DNA from: Isoetes taiwanensis
Lineage: Eukaryota > Streptophyta > Lycopodiopsida > Isoetales > Isoetaceae
Direction of reading: 5' to 3'
Assembly: GCA_021234155.1 (NCBI GenBank)
Contig: JAJEKV010000009.1
Coordinates: 8,626,546 to 8,690,545, forward strand
DNA: 64,000 bases
How positions within the stretch are numbered: the stretch's first letter is position 1; every line of letters begins with the position of its first letter. Below are positions 45,004 through 56,725 of this stretch, one piece after another. The notes under the pieces are model-generated. The model was not told the DNA's origin and did no database searches. It saw nothing but the letters and a program-made list of their open reading frames with translations. Made by a program: the position numbers and the translations under genes.

Positions 45004-47937
45004 TTATGCTCCACGCTCTTCCTGCATCAGCACTGCACCTGTGGCAATCGTACTTGCATCTGTCGCCACAAGTTTGTCCTTCTCTGGGTCTGGCAAGGTC
45101 AAGACGGGGGCAGTTGTCAAAGCTTCCTTCAACAACTCGAATCCTGCTTGGGCTTTCTTCTGCCAATGATCTGCCCAATCCTTCACTTTTTCCGCCCTCG
45201 TCAAATCTGTTAGCGGGGCCGCTATTTTTGCAAAGTTCTTCACGAACTTCCTGTAGTACCCTGCTAGGCCAAGAAAGCTTCTGACCTCATGGATGTTCTT
45301 CGGCGCCGGCCACTGTATGACTGCTTCAATCTTGGCAGGATCCGTCGAAATCCCCTCCGATGAGATCATGTGACCCAGGCATTCCACCCTCTCCGTTGAG
45401 AAGTGGCACTTCAACAACTTAGCGTACAACTGGTGCCTCGTTAGCTTCTCGAACACTCTCCTTAGGTGTTGTACGTGTTCTTCCAGGGACTTGCTGTACA
45501 CCAGAATATCATCAAAGAATACTATCACAAAAGTATCCAAAACTCCCTGAAGATGTCTTCATAAGCCTCATGAATGTTGCTGGGGCATTTGACAAGCCAA
45601 ACGGCATTACGGTGAACTCGTAATGCCCATACCTGGTCCTGAATGCCGTTTTGTAGACATCTTCTTCCTTAATCCTGATCTGATGGTACCCCGACCTCAG
45701 GTCTATCTTGGAGAAAACCTTCGCCCCTTGGAGCTGATCCATCAGGTCGTCCGATCTGGGGAGTGCATACTTATTCTTGATGGTGTGCTTGTTAAACTGC
45801 CTGTAATCTATGCACATCCTCAAGCTGCCATCCTTCTTCGTCACAAAAAGAATGGGTGCCCCAAATGGTGAGACGCTAGGTCTAATGAACCCTAGGTCAA
45901 GCAACTCCTGCAATTGCTTCTTCAACTCGGTCAGCTCTTGCGTGGTCATCCTGTACGGAGCTTTGCTCGTCGGCTTCGTACCTGGTTCGAGTGCTATCTC
46001 GCACTCGACTCCCCTGTAAGGAGGAAGCTGCTTGATCTCGTCTGGGAAGAGATCATGGAACTCCTTGATCAACTTAGCTATCTGCTTTGGCAACTTGCTG
46101 AGCACCTTATCTTCCTTGCTTTCCTCTGACTCGGGCTCTTCGATCTGAAGCTTGAAGATATAGGCTATCTGCTCGCTCTTTATGCACTTGAACAGCCGCT
46201 TACTAGACATACACTGCATGATAGGAACAACTTCCTTACCTGTAATTTCTATGATTTTGCCGTTGGGCGCCGTGAGGGTCACCTTCCGCTTCCCACAATC
46301 AATGATGGCTCCTGCTGGTCCAAGATACTCCATTCCTATGATCAAATCATACTTCCCAATGCTCATCACTTCTGCCCCCATTTGAATGTTGATCCCTGGC
46401 AAGTCGATGTCGAAATTTATCCTCTTGGCTGCCGTGTGTCTCACTGCCCCACTTGCTAACACCACGGGTCTCGGCTTTGACTTCAACGGCTTGAGCTTCA
46501 ACATCTCAACCATTCTTGGAGACGCAAAGTTGTGGGTGCTCCCCGAGTCTATCAGAACTATGAAAGACTTGGCCTTGGCCTTCCCTACTGTGGAGATTAC
46601 CTGATGCTGATTTTCTGCTTGTTCTGAATCTATGGCAGCAAAAATGTGACTCTCACCCTGAATGAAGTCGCGTGCTGCCTCACCATCGTCATCGGAGGGA
46701 GTGTCCCATCCACCCAACTCTGCTAATGCCACACTCATGACGAAAGGGTAGTTCGCTGTCCTGTGGCCTGGCTCGAAGCACCTAAAGCAGAGCTGTTTCT
46801 CAATGCACTCCTGCCTCTTCTCCTTGGGCATTGCCTGCAAAAAGGACCGCACTGCTTTCAAATAGTTTGACCCCTCTTGCTTATCCTTGAAGGATACCTG
46901 TTTCTTTTCCTGCTGCTTCCCATAGTTGCCACTGTATGCTGCCTTTGCTGGACCTGAACTAGCCGTTCTAGGGGAGCTTCCCGCTGCTTTACCTTTATCC
47001 TGATAGTACTGTTGTTTCTGTCCGCTGTTCTGAGGTCCCGTTCCTTGGAAGCTTAATGCCTTGGATTCTGCTTTTGACATCGTCTTAGGGTTTATTGCTC
47101 TTACTAGCTTTTGGATCTCTTCGTTTAACCCTTCTATATAACCCTCTACTGCGTGCCTTTCGCTCAACTTGGGCACATAAAGCCTGAGTCTCATGAATTC
47201 CTCCGTGTACTTCTGAACTGACTTGTTGCGCTGCTGCAATCGGTAAAACTGTTGCATCATGTGACACTTATGTTCCCTTGGCACATAGTGACGCTTGAAT
47301 GCCTTAGCAAACTTCTTGAACCTGCAACTGTCCCTGCTTAGGCCATGTGCTTTGGCGTAGCCCTTCCACCAAATCCTCGCTGCTCCCTTCAGGTTGGCTG
47401 TAGCTACTCTGCCTTTGTCCTTGTCTTTCATGCTATAGGCATTGCCATACTCTCTCATCTCATCTAGCCATGCCTCTGCTTCCATCCTGGATCTGTTATC
47501 TCCCGAGAATTGTTCCAACTTTCTTGCTTTCCATACATTGCAGAGCGCTGAGTCAACCTTCTTCTGATAGTTTGAAGTCTTTGTGTCTTTGGGTCTGCCA
47601 TCCCTACGGTCCCACACCTCTTCTACCTCTTCCTCGGAGTCGGAGTCCGAATCTGAGCTTGTGTTGGAGGATTCCATGCTGGGGGACCTGTCCTTTCTCG
47701 TCTTTCGAGGTGGTGCTTCCGGCAACTGGACATTGTCATCTGGGCCAACTGCTTCGCTTCCAAAAAGGCCTTTATTTCTTGAAGATCCGATCTCATCCGC
47801 GACATCTCCTCTTCGGGAGTCATGGGACCAAATTCTTCGTACAGGTTCCTTGCTGGGTGCTGCCTGGCCGGGGTCTGTTCATCTCTATGGGCTTGCCGTT
47901 CTTGTTCGGCTGTTCCTAGACCTCTAGCTGCATACAC
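45004..47937 (-). pseudogene. Chromovirus Gag, protease and reverse transcriptase
   Basis: From about 47937 (minus): a Gag N-terminal part ([18 protein letters not shown]), a frame break near 47730, then a 737-codon frame with Gag core ([28 protein letters not shown]), a zinc knuckle [14 protein letters not shown] whose last Cys is Tyr, a retropepsin site [13 protein letters not shown], and RT motifs ([59 protein letters not shown]). A second break near 45540 precedes [14 protein letters not shown] (the RT DD site) and LGLAGYYRKFVKNFA. It ends at a stop where the small TIR element inserted. Sequence right of 47940 no longer looks like this element, so its 5' LTR and leader are missing or lie beyond a rearrangement. 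Confidence 0.92.
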
Positions 47938-49279
47938 AAGTAGATCATGGCCTTACGGTTAGCTTTATTTGTTTTATTGCATTACATGTGTTTGCTGATA
48001 TAGTTATGGAAGCAAAGTACATCAACAAAACATTTAAAATACCAAACAAAATTAACCATCATCCAATTAAATTGGGATTATGTCAACTCCAAAATCACGC
48101 CAACCTGCAGTTGTTTTCTAGAGGGTTTTTGTTTTTTTTTTTTATCTTTTTTATTACTTGATAAACCACATAAATGTTGCAGTTCCCATGAGTCGTTTTA
48201 GATGCGACTTGAAATATGCAAAATAGAAGGGCAAGTTGTTTAAGTTTGTGCCGTCAAAATCCAAGAACATTGGGACGAAAATAATATGTAATTTGATAAC
48301 AAATGACATTATTTTCGGGGCAAGAGCAACCCCAAAATTATGGATACATGAAACAAATATCATTAAAAACAATCATATATTCAAATAAAACATTAAGGGA
48401 ACAATCCATGTTTTTCCACATATTTAACAAGGTGTGTTTTTTTTTTGGCAAGAACAATCTTAAAGTTGTGGATATATCAAACAACTATCAATAAAAACAA
48501 TGATATTCCAATTAGGGAATCAATCCATGTTTTCCCACATAAGAAACAAGATCATCTTCCATGTTAGCTGCCCTATCTAGTTCTGGATGCGATTCTAACA
48601 CTCCACAAACTGTCATCCCCCTAGCCAAATTATTCACAATAGCTATAAATTGAACAATGAACTCATCTTGCAAAGTTGTTTGGATCATAAGATGATGGGT
48701 TTTGGGCTTGAGTTTGATGGTAGAAGCACGCGAGGTAAAGAGACAAACTTCTTAGCATTAATAACATCATATCTTGTAATGGAAAAGTAAGAAAGATATA
48801 AGATAATAAGTATATAACAAGTATGTCACATTTTTCATGTGGACAAGGAAACTTAATATTATCCAATAGAGAAATGAGATTCATACTAGAGATTCTCCAG
48901 CTAACAGCAAGATGAGGGAAAGAATGACTATACCTCTTAGCCAAGTCCTTTATAAGTATTTTCTAGGCTACTCTTAGAGTTCCCTGCCCTTGTGCATTAT
49001 TTGATTCGATGATTGTGTCGTGGTTGCTACCCCTCCAAGTTCAAACTCATCATCACATTCCTCTTCAACAACTACCTAGTTATGGAATAAAACAAATGAC
49101 GCCAAGCGTGTATTGTAAAGGAAACCTAGTTATGAAACAAAATAAATCACACAAAGCCTGTATTAGCAAGCATAATATTCTAGAGGAAATCTAATATGGA
49201 ACAAAACAAATCACGCCTAGCGTGTATTAGCGAGCACAATAATATTGTGAAGGTGAAGTTGAGGATATAAAAATGCATG
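47938..49279. repeat. Non-coding stretch with two local tandem repeats
   Basis: No gene seen. A unit of about 120 bp with aaaacaatnatat and aatccatgttt(t)tccacat occurs at about 48318-48430 and 48449-48545. A unit of about 50-66 bp with aanctagttatggaanaaaa and cgtgtatt occurs three times at about 49073, 49121 and 49187. Confidence 0.7.
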
Positions 49280-49372
49280 CAAGAATGGGGATTTGAACCC
49301 CACCGATTAAATCGGTACCAGATTTGATGAATGAAGCTTCGACTTAGCATCAGTGCCATTACACCAACAACA
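49280..49372 (-). repeat. tRNA-like head, probably a SINE
   Basis: On the minus strand TGGTGTAATGGC (49366-49355) resembles an A box, and GGTTCAAATCC (49299-49289) is a canonical B box within the T-arm GGGG-TTCAAAT-CCCC. Just before it ACCGATT-TA-AATCGGT forms a perfect hairpin like the variable arm of a class II tRNA. D and anticodon arms are poor, so it is not a working tRNA. A related fragment (gcatgcaagaatgaggattt) lies at 49433. Confidence 0.4.
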
Positions 49373-49379
49373 GAAGGAG

Positions 49380-52300
49380 CCTGCATACACTGCACAAGAG
49401 CAGAAGAGGGCAGAACAAAAGAAGAAATTGCATGCAAGAATGAGGATTTGAGCTTCGATTTCAGGAAGCATACCTCAAAGCCATAGGATTCTGTCAAATC
49501 CATATAGAGCTGCCCGCAACAGGGCTCCGGAATCCGGCCCACTGAACTGTTCACACAACCCAGATGACATGGCAAAAGGATGCGGAAACCCCCTCCAAAC
49601 TGCTAGAACAATCGATTTCTTGCAAGAAACAAAATTACTTCAATATACAAATCCACCAAAACCCCGTTTGGGCACACAAAGCCAGAAGAAGGCCAAATCC
49701 GTCCGTTTCGCCAACAAATCACCCTACTTCAGCACAGAAAACCAACAGAAGGCCACATGCGCATGCTCCATGCTGCTCTACCCTACAAATCGGCAGAACC
49801 CTGCTTCGCAGCTCTGGCCGGAACTGCCTCTGCTCTACTCCATCCGCTCCACGCTGACGCAAGGCCATCGCCACCACTGCCCTTCTAAAAATTGCAAGTT
49901 CCAGAACTAACCCAATAAACCCCAATCGACCATTGGAACAACAAAACCTATTTACTGAGTCAGCATTATAACAATTTCCCATACGAATACATCCAAAAAC
50001 CATCCAAAATCTTAGGTAATACCACTCCCAAACAACAATTGCAGAACCTAATTGCTGTGTTATGGGACATCTTGTTTTTCTGGTTTGAAAATTAAATAAA
50101 AAACATAGAAACATATGAACCATTAATTATATAACTCCCATAACACACCAAAACAAATATTTCAACATTTTTCCAGTATAAGTATATACATATGTTATAT
50201 TCTTGCCGCCGTGCCTTGCTGGTCAGGTCTAAATAGCCCAACAATGTGTTTCCAATGAAGATCCACACAGAAATGCAATTTCCATGAGACAATCAGACAA
50301 AAACATCCTGGGTCCCATGTAAAACATCTTGCTCCAACAAAATGTAGTTCATCAACGCGGCTATCTTTTAGGATAACTCTTTCCCGGTTATGGAGATGAA
50401 AAGAAAATCTTCTCTTATTTTGTACTGCACCACCTGCATTATCCACACTGCAATGTATGCATTTCATGACATTCAATTTCAAAATTAAACACAATGTTCT
50501 TTGTTGCACATCAAAAACATGTTAATTGATATTCATACATTAGCTGCAGGGTTTGTACACAAACTTGGCTTCCAAAGTCAGGTCAATCATACAACAACAA
50601 AGACCACCATGAGAGCCCTTGCAGTTGCTAAAGAATTCAAGGGAGACTTGATAGATACAGAGAGGCCATCTTAAAAGGATTCTCTGTGAGAACATTATAC
50701 CACTTTTTACAGACTGATGGAAGAGCAATTAGGCTTCCTTCGACTCTATGACCAAATATCGCTTAAGAAGCCGCCAGTTTTAGTACTTTTATACTGTTCA
50801 ATCCCATGATCACTTATTGAACCACCTGCTCGATGCCTAGACATAAACCACAATAGCCTAGAATTTTTAGTCCTCAAAGGTCCAGAGGCATTTTGCCTCC
50901 AAAAAGGCCCTGAGGCTTTTGCATCATGCAAATGCCTTGACGAATAGCATGATGTTCTATCCATTAAGCTGCTCTTTTAAAGCATTAAGTTGACGGAGGT
51001 TGATATCTAGATAACCATAGAAAAAATTCCTTAAACAGCTGAAAGGATGCTAAAAGAGCACCTGGTACTACATTGCCTGGACACCTTGGGAGACATAAAC
51101 CAACGGATTGAAAGATCCTCGGATGGATAGACTCTTCAACTTCAAGATTCTCTTTGTCATTTTCGAAACATCCAGGCACATGAAGCCCAACAATCATGGC
51201 CACGACCTCTGCAGATACTCTGTCTACAACATAAATCTGTCTTAATAAGTTTTCCAGAGGGCCAGCACTCTGGCTAGCCTCCATCCCTCTGTATGCAAGA
51301 AATTTAAAGGCCAGATGGCATCGCCCAAGAAAGGGATAATCAAGGCAAAACCAACATGGATTCATAAAGACAATGCCGAAGCAGTCTTTGAGTGACATCG
51401 GCACAACAACAGTCGCGAAATACACTCATCAGAGTTTTCTATGGCACGATCATCACAGGGACTATAGCTCGATCATCAGAGGGACGCATTGGTAAGCCCT
51501 GCCCCACCGCCCCAACCCCACCTGCCCCGCCCTAACCTTTAAAATAAAAGCTTGTTTTTTTAGCTTTGCCATTAGCCAGTGTCCATGTGCCAAAAATAAC
51601 TTTTTTATATTAAACCTTTTTTTTTCCAACCAAAATTTTGTGAACGTTTGCAACGTAATCACTTACCATGAATCTAGCATTTAATTTGACAAAAAGGGAA
51701 AATAGAAAGTAATAATTTGTGGAGTACTGGTGTAGGTACTTTGACAAGTTCCAAAAGTGGACACCTCTAGCATGCTTTTACTCAATACCCTATAGCCACT
51801 AAAGTCACTTTCTAAACATATATAAGGCAGATTCAATTGTTCTTTGATGTAATATTTCCGTCTCAAACAAAAAACCAGAGAGCACCATGTCTACTTAAAA
51901 AATATAGTTAAAAAAAAATAGAAGATGTGACTGCGTGACGTCATACTACCATTGCAATCGGATTCCGATCTGATGCGGGTCTGCTGGGACTGCTATAACC
52001 CATCGTGACCTCTTATGGTTTATTCTCTCGATCTTCCAGATATCTGTTTTGAGCGATGGCTATCAGCTCTTTGCTTATCTCTACATTTGGCTCCCTCTCA
52101 GTATGTTACATTTTGGCTAATGAAGAGCAAATTGCGGTTGAGAGACGGCAAAACAGTGCTTCTGCCTCAGCACCACAAAGACCCCAAGGCTCTGCTGTAA
52201 CTAGAGCTCTGAGGCGATAGATTACTCCTATTTCGGTGTTTGTTTTGTTCCAACAAACAATAGATTACATACCAGTAATGACCAGGAGCTTTAAATATGT

Positions 52301-52990
52301 AGCACAATAACAGGGGGTTTCTTTTGTACTTTTGTACGTTTTTTTCAATGGTTTTTATATGATTTGGTTGATGTATTTGTTTAGGTGTACTAATTAGTAT
52401 TTCTAGAGTGCGTTGTTTTTTAGCCGTTGATTTTGTTGAAGAGGGGAGATCGAGTGGTTGCGAGTGCTCTTGTATGCATATTTTCCTATGGAAATTTGTG
52501 GGATTATTTTGCTAATTTTCAGATCCATGCAATGCTCGTGCCCCTTCACTTTAGGGTTTTTGAAATTTGCTTTTTCGATTCTTTCCATCGAGATTTGTTT
52601 TCCGCCTTTCAACTGGAAGAACAGAACGTATCCAGGGACTTCCGATTTCTACCTGACAGATTATTTTCCCAGGTTCGGGCCTCACATCGAATACTATTCT
52701 CTAGCTATTCAATCAAATAAATAAGCTTTTTCCTTCTCTCTTGTTCCAGTTTTGAGGTGGAATGTTTGATTCCCTATTGCCCTAAAAGCAGACATTTGCG
52801 AGCTCATCCAAAATCGTAGCTCCTTAATTTGTCTCTTCAAAAGCTCATTGTCTTCCTCTGCGGCGGAAATAAACCAGTATTTCGGCATAATGGCAGCACC
52901 TTCGTCTTCATCTCCAGAGCTTCTCCATCGCCATTGTGATAGTGAAGCAGGTCTTCCCTTTCCTTCTTTTCTTTGGCATATGCTATGGGA
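49380..52990. other. No identified gene; exon-like frames
   Basis: Several minus-strand frames (51425-50985, 50509-50340) have protein-like composition, for example FSFHLHNRERVILKDS after a CATTGCAG. None could be assigned to a family, and none connects to another over clear splice sites. A poly-purine-poor, T-rich promoter-like stretch lies near 52300-52420. Possibly more captured exons. Confidence 0.35.
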
Positions 52991-52997
52991 TGTTTTT

Positions 52998-53690
52998 ACA
53001 GAAATATTTATTGTGGAAAGAGAATCAACAAGAGGAAGTGCAAAGCGAGGCGAGACCGCCGCCAGTGTATTAAGAGTGCTTGTTTAGTATGAAGCTTATG
53101 TTCTATATCCAATTGAAATTGACATGAGTACAGTTGCTCTTCTAGGTGATCTTACCATTGAAGGAAAAACTCCTTAATGTAGAACGGAAGGATGATGCTG
53201 CAATATACAAAACCCAAGAGCTACAGGATCTTATTCTCGCATTGGGACTTCGTACAAAGGTATATCAATGTTACTTTAACGTCAGCATGTTCCTTGGCTA
53301 CTTGCGGGGGAAGAGTTCTCTAAAGACATGCTTCGATACCATAAAATTATCATTCTGAGTGATGCTGATATAGATGGCGCTCATATATGAACATTGCTGC
53401 TTACATTTTTCTTTACATATCAGGTAATGTATTGATACCATTTTCTCATTTCTTGGAGTTCTTCATGCATTTGTCAGCTGCTATGTGTGTCTGGCATGTA
53501 GTGCAAAAGCCACTTGTAAGAGAACGTTTGCATCAAGAGTTACTTTGATATCGATATTGGAATTCCACCTCTATACAAGGTATTTCCTCTATATTTTAGC
53601 AACTGATACATCCACGTTCTTTGACATCAGATATGCCTTGCAGGTTGAAAGAGGCAGATAAATCCGATATTGCTACAATGAAAATGACTA
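52998..53690 (+). pseudogene. gyrB-like: Fragment of plastid/mitochondrial-type DNA gyrase subunit B
   Basis: Five pieces in the right order match plant GyrB around its TOPRIM domain: TEIFIVERESTRGSAKRG at 52998 (family: EIFIVEGDSAGGSAKQGR); [16 protein letters not shown] then [17 protein letters not shown] at 53146-53259; [26 protein letters not shown], stop, TLLLTFFF at 53308-53423; FDIDIGIPPLYK at about 53540-53579; VERGR-stop-IRYCYNEND at 53644-53690. Introns with GT/AG borders separate them, so this is a genomic, not a cDNA, copy. Lesions: the EGDSAGG loop is changed, CGA to TGA after DGAHI, a stop after VERGR, and the acceptor before piece three reads GCGG instead of GCAG. Normal role: ATP-dependent supercoiling of organelle DNA. 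ATPase and C-terminal parts are absent. Confidence 0.85.
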
Positions 53691-54206
53691 ACTATGAATA
53701 GATTCTTGCTCATTACCAAGCTGTGTGTGATCATAGCGTATTTATAATATAAAACCTGTGGATATTCTGTGTAATCCGGATGTGAAATGAGAAGTATAAC
53801 TCTGTTTTATTACCGGACTATTTGTTATGCACGTCATACTTTAAATATCTAAATCCCTAGTCTTTGCATATTTGGACACTAGGGTTCAACTCCCTATGTA
53901 TGGATAATAAGTAACACCCTGACCCTCCCTGTGTATGGAGAGGCACATATGTCTTTCTATGGAATCACAATGGGATTGCTATTCAATGCAAATGATAACA
54001 TAAATATTAGCAGAGTATTCTACCGATGATGTTGTATGGCCACCCTGCCTTGGTTCTAGTGAACTTATATCAAAAGTTAAGATGTTGTTCGTTTTATGAG
54101 GGCCCGAAGGGCCGAATTTTTTTTTTCCAACAATCCATCATTAGAGTATTAGGTAATGTCTATATCTACACCTCTACACCATCCTTAAGGCCCCGAAGGG
54201 GCCAAA
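53691..54206. other. No gene seen
   Basis: AT-rich. GGGCCCGAAGGGCC at about 54101 and GGCCCCGAAGGGGCC at about 54190 are two related short palindromic words flanking about 80 bp next to the MITE, possibly an older element edge. Confidence 0.4.
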
Positions 54207-54689
54207 AATTTTTTTAGTTAACACAAACCATTAACACACAACTAACATTATTAACACAAACCATTGCATTTAACACATTTAAATTAAAATCCCCCTTAAA
54301 CCCCCTTTAGTTTGGGTGCATATTCACACGGGGGGTTACGTGGAGGGGCAAATGAGAGCCTCAAAAAATTTACAATACATGTACAAAATTAACACCATTA
54401 AGTACATTGTCTCAAACCTTATAGTATTTTGCAAACCTTAATATATAGTATACAAAAACTTGTACATGCATACCCCACAAACGAGGATCGCTATGTACGG
54501 TCCAGATCTTGTAATAAAGGGCAAATATGCCCATCCGACAGCTCTCGTTGCCCGAAATAACCCCCCGTGTGAATATGCACCCAAACTAAAGGGGGTTTAA
54601 GGGGGATTTTAATTTAAATGTGTTAAATGCAATGGTTTGTGTTAATAATGTTAGTTGTGTGTTAATGGTTTGTGTTAACTAAAAAAATT
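54207..54689. mobile_element. MITE family, copy 1 (483 bp)
   Basis: Inverted arms of about 150 bp begin AATTTTTTTAGTTAACACAA and include AACACATTTAAATTAAAATC, CCCCTTAAACCCCCTTTAG and GTGCATATTCACACGGGGGG. The inner part aligns in reverse complement with the element at 62902-63290, at roughly 80 percent, including its unique centre (cctcgtttgtggggtatgca, gagagctgtcgga). No coding. Confidence 0.85.
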
Positions 54690-54844
54690 ATTCCCTTTAA
54701 ATTATAGGACGGAATTTTGCCCCTGGTTTTGCGGAGCGGCGCCGCTTTTGAAACTTCCTCTGCTTGTCCTGTTCTAAGATTTTTTTTTTGGGCAGATGAA
54801 GATGCGGCAAATCCTTCCTTCGAGCATCCTTCCTTCGGTTTCTG

Positions 54845-54985
54845 ATGCGCAAATCTGAGGCGCAAGTTTGAGCACAGATCTGAGGCGCGGGTTTGAGCAC
54901 AGATCCGTTGGCTTAGCACAGATCTGAGGCGTTGGTTTGAGCACAGATCCGTTGGCGCAGGTTTGAGCACAGATCCGTTGACCCA
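54845..54985. repeat. Minisatellite of about 27-bp units
   Basis: Units built from gtttgagcacagatc(c/t)g followed by aggcgc or ttggcg are repeated five to six times with variation. The minus-strand frame through it (LKPAPTDLCSNQRLRSVL) is a by-product of the repeat. Confidence 0.8.
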
Positions 54986-55346
54986 AATCATAGAAATAGA
55001 AACGCCCAGTACTTGTGATGTGTCTCTATTTCTCTTCTATTCTTCTTTTTCTCTGTGGGTATTGCGCCCATTCAACTAGAACAGGTATCTTCGTATTTTA
55101 TTTTGTATCAGACCACTGTTTTTAATGATTCAACACGAGGCTTTGATTTCTCGTTTTCTATTTAGATTCGTAAATCAACATAGAAGCAGGCAGGAGAAAG
55201 AAGGAGAAGGAGAAGCAAATGAAGAGCCCATAGCATTGGATTTCAAGCAATTTATTTGGCTTTTTGAATGATACACAAATTGTCTCAGAAAACTTCGGCA
55301 AGCTCTAAAGCCTGGAGGAAATTTAAAGCTCTAGGTCATTACGTCC

Positions 55347-55503
55347 GGTAATTTTCAGTGGTCGGACATTACGCCTGTAAAGGCTCTAGCGGCGCCGCCA
55401 GACTCGGCGGAGCACTCGCGGCTCCGCCGCTCGTGCACCGCCTCGTCTGGCGGAGCCGCTAGAGCCTTTACAAGGCGTAATGATCCTCCCACTGAAAATT
55501 ACC
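55347..55503. mobile_element. Foldback element, 157 bp, GC-rich core
   Basis: GGTAATTTTCAGTGG at the left and its exact complement CCACTGAAAATTACC at the right enclose further inverted blocks (ttacgcctgtaaaggctcta, gcggc, gccagac against tctggc, gccgc, tagagcctttac). It would fold into a hairpin nearly along its whole length. It lies directly before the kinase fragment. No clear target duplication. Confidence 0.75.
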
Positions 55504-55544
55504 TAGTACGAAATGAATCACTCTTGAGGTCTGTATCCGGAAAT

Positions 55545-55890
55545 GAAGGGAGCATCTTTTTAACATTTTGGCACAAAGGAACTGCAGAGGGGCTGTCCTT
55601 CTTGCATGGAGGAAGGGAGCAGAGAATAGTGCACAGAGACATCAAGCTACAAATGTGCTTTGGGATTCCAACTATGTGGCTCGATTGGGAGATTTTGGTC
55701 TCCCAAAACTCATGGAAAATAACAAAACGCAGCAGACCATGACTCACGCAGGCACAAGGGTTATATTGCTCCAGAATTAGCATACATAGGCAGAGCCAGC
55801 GAGAAATCTGACATCTACGGCTTTGGAATTCTTCTGCTGGAAGTGGGTTGTGGAAGATCTGTGCTAGTGTTGGAGCCAGAGACAAGGGCA
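55545..55890 (+). pseudogene. Lectin-type receptor-like kinase fragment
   Basis: Reads through three frames as GTAEGLSFLHGGREQRIVHR then DIK (catalytic loop HRD), ATNVLWDSNYVARLGDFGL (DFG motif) and [20 protein letters not shown] then [13 protein letters not shown] (APE and F-helix region). This order and wording match the kinase domain of plant L-type lectin receptor kinases. The asparagine of the HRDxKxxN site survives in ATNVL only across a frameshift, and the N-lobe, transmembrane and lectin parts are missing, so it is a dead fragment of about 110 codons. Normal role: plasma-membrane signalling in defence. Such kinases are usually intronless, so the route of copying cannot be told here. 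Confidence 0.85.
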
Positions 55891-56575
55891 GAAAGGTAAG
55901 CCTCATACTTGTAGTTTTCAAAAGTAGCATGTCGTTGCAGCAATTGCCGTGGTCGGATCGAGCCCCAGAAGGCAGCAGATTCATCTTGACATTCTAGCTT
56001 GTGCCACTCTCCCTCAAACCCTAGCATTATTTTCTTCTTGATTTACAAGCTATGTAGCATCCAAGATGATGTCTAAGGGTGCATCCCCATTAGCCAGAGA
56101 CTCAGGAATACCATTTTTTGCTGGAATGGGTTTGGGAAGCTCATCTTTTGGATGCTCTGTTATAAAACATGGGGCTTCAGAGATCCATAGCTGTTAGCAT
56201 CCCACATCTGGAGTTTTTTCCTTCGATTTGCCATCTCTATGAATATCTAGCTCTACTCTTAGCCAGATACACAGATAAAAAGAGGATCTCAAGCCCTGTT
56301 TTGATGCGTTTGTCGTTCTTTAAGATCTTGGTCGCATCAATGGGACCGCCCCTTTGGGGCAGAGCACTTAATCGGGAAACAATCCCTATTTTGGTCATTT
56401 AGCATGAAAGCAAAAGGCTTTAGGAAAAGAGACATTGAAATGGATAAAGAAAAACTCTGAGACCTTTTACTCCGGCAGACTTCTTCGATTTAGATTTTGC
56501 TATTCCACTGCATTCAACAAGCAGAGATGTTCCAGTGCTATTTTTGGCTCCAGAGCGGTTCTTGGATCCATTCTT
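55891..56575. other. No gene seen
   Basis: Short frames only. On the minus strand 56160-56040 encodes DELPKPIPAKNGIPESLANG, which looks protein-like but could not be assigned. Confidence 0.4.
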
Positions 56576-56725
56576 GGTTTTTGTTTATGCTGTGTTTGAC
56601 TCGTTATCAACAAACATCAAATATGTGTACTAAATATAAATATACTTTTTGGTTTTTGTTTATGCTGTGTTCGACTCGTTATCAACAAACATCAAATATG
56701 TGTACAAAATATAAATATACTTTTG
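56576..56725. repeat. Exact 75-bp tandem duplication
   Basis: ggtttttgtttatgctgtgt through aaatataaatatactttt occurs at 56576-56650 and 56651-56725 with two differences. A tctaacaaagtatatttttg unit near 56730 recurs at 56933. Confidence 0.9.

Noticed and set aside
49569-50123. Overlapping open frames on both strands
   Set aside because: Neither strand shows a family motif or splice context; mutual overlap suggests chance open frames in a GC-richer patch.
54662-54991. 109-codon minus-strand frame with repeated ICAQT peptides
   Set aside because: Explained by the 27-bp minisatellite.
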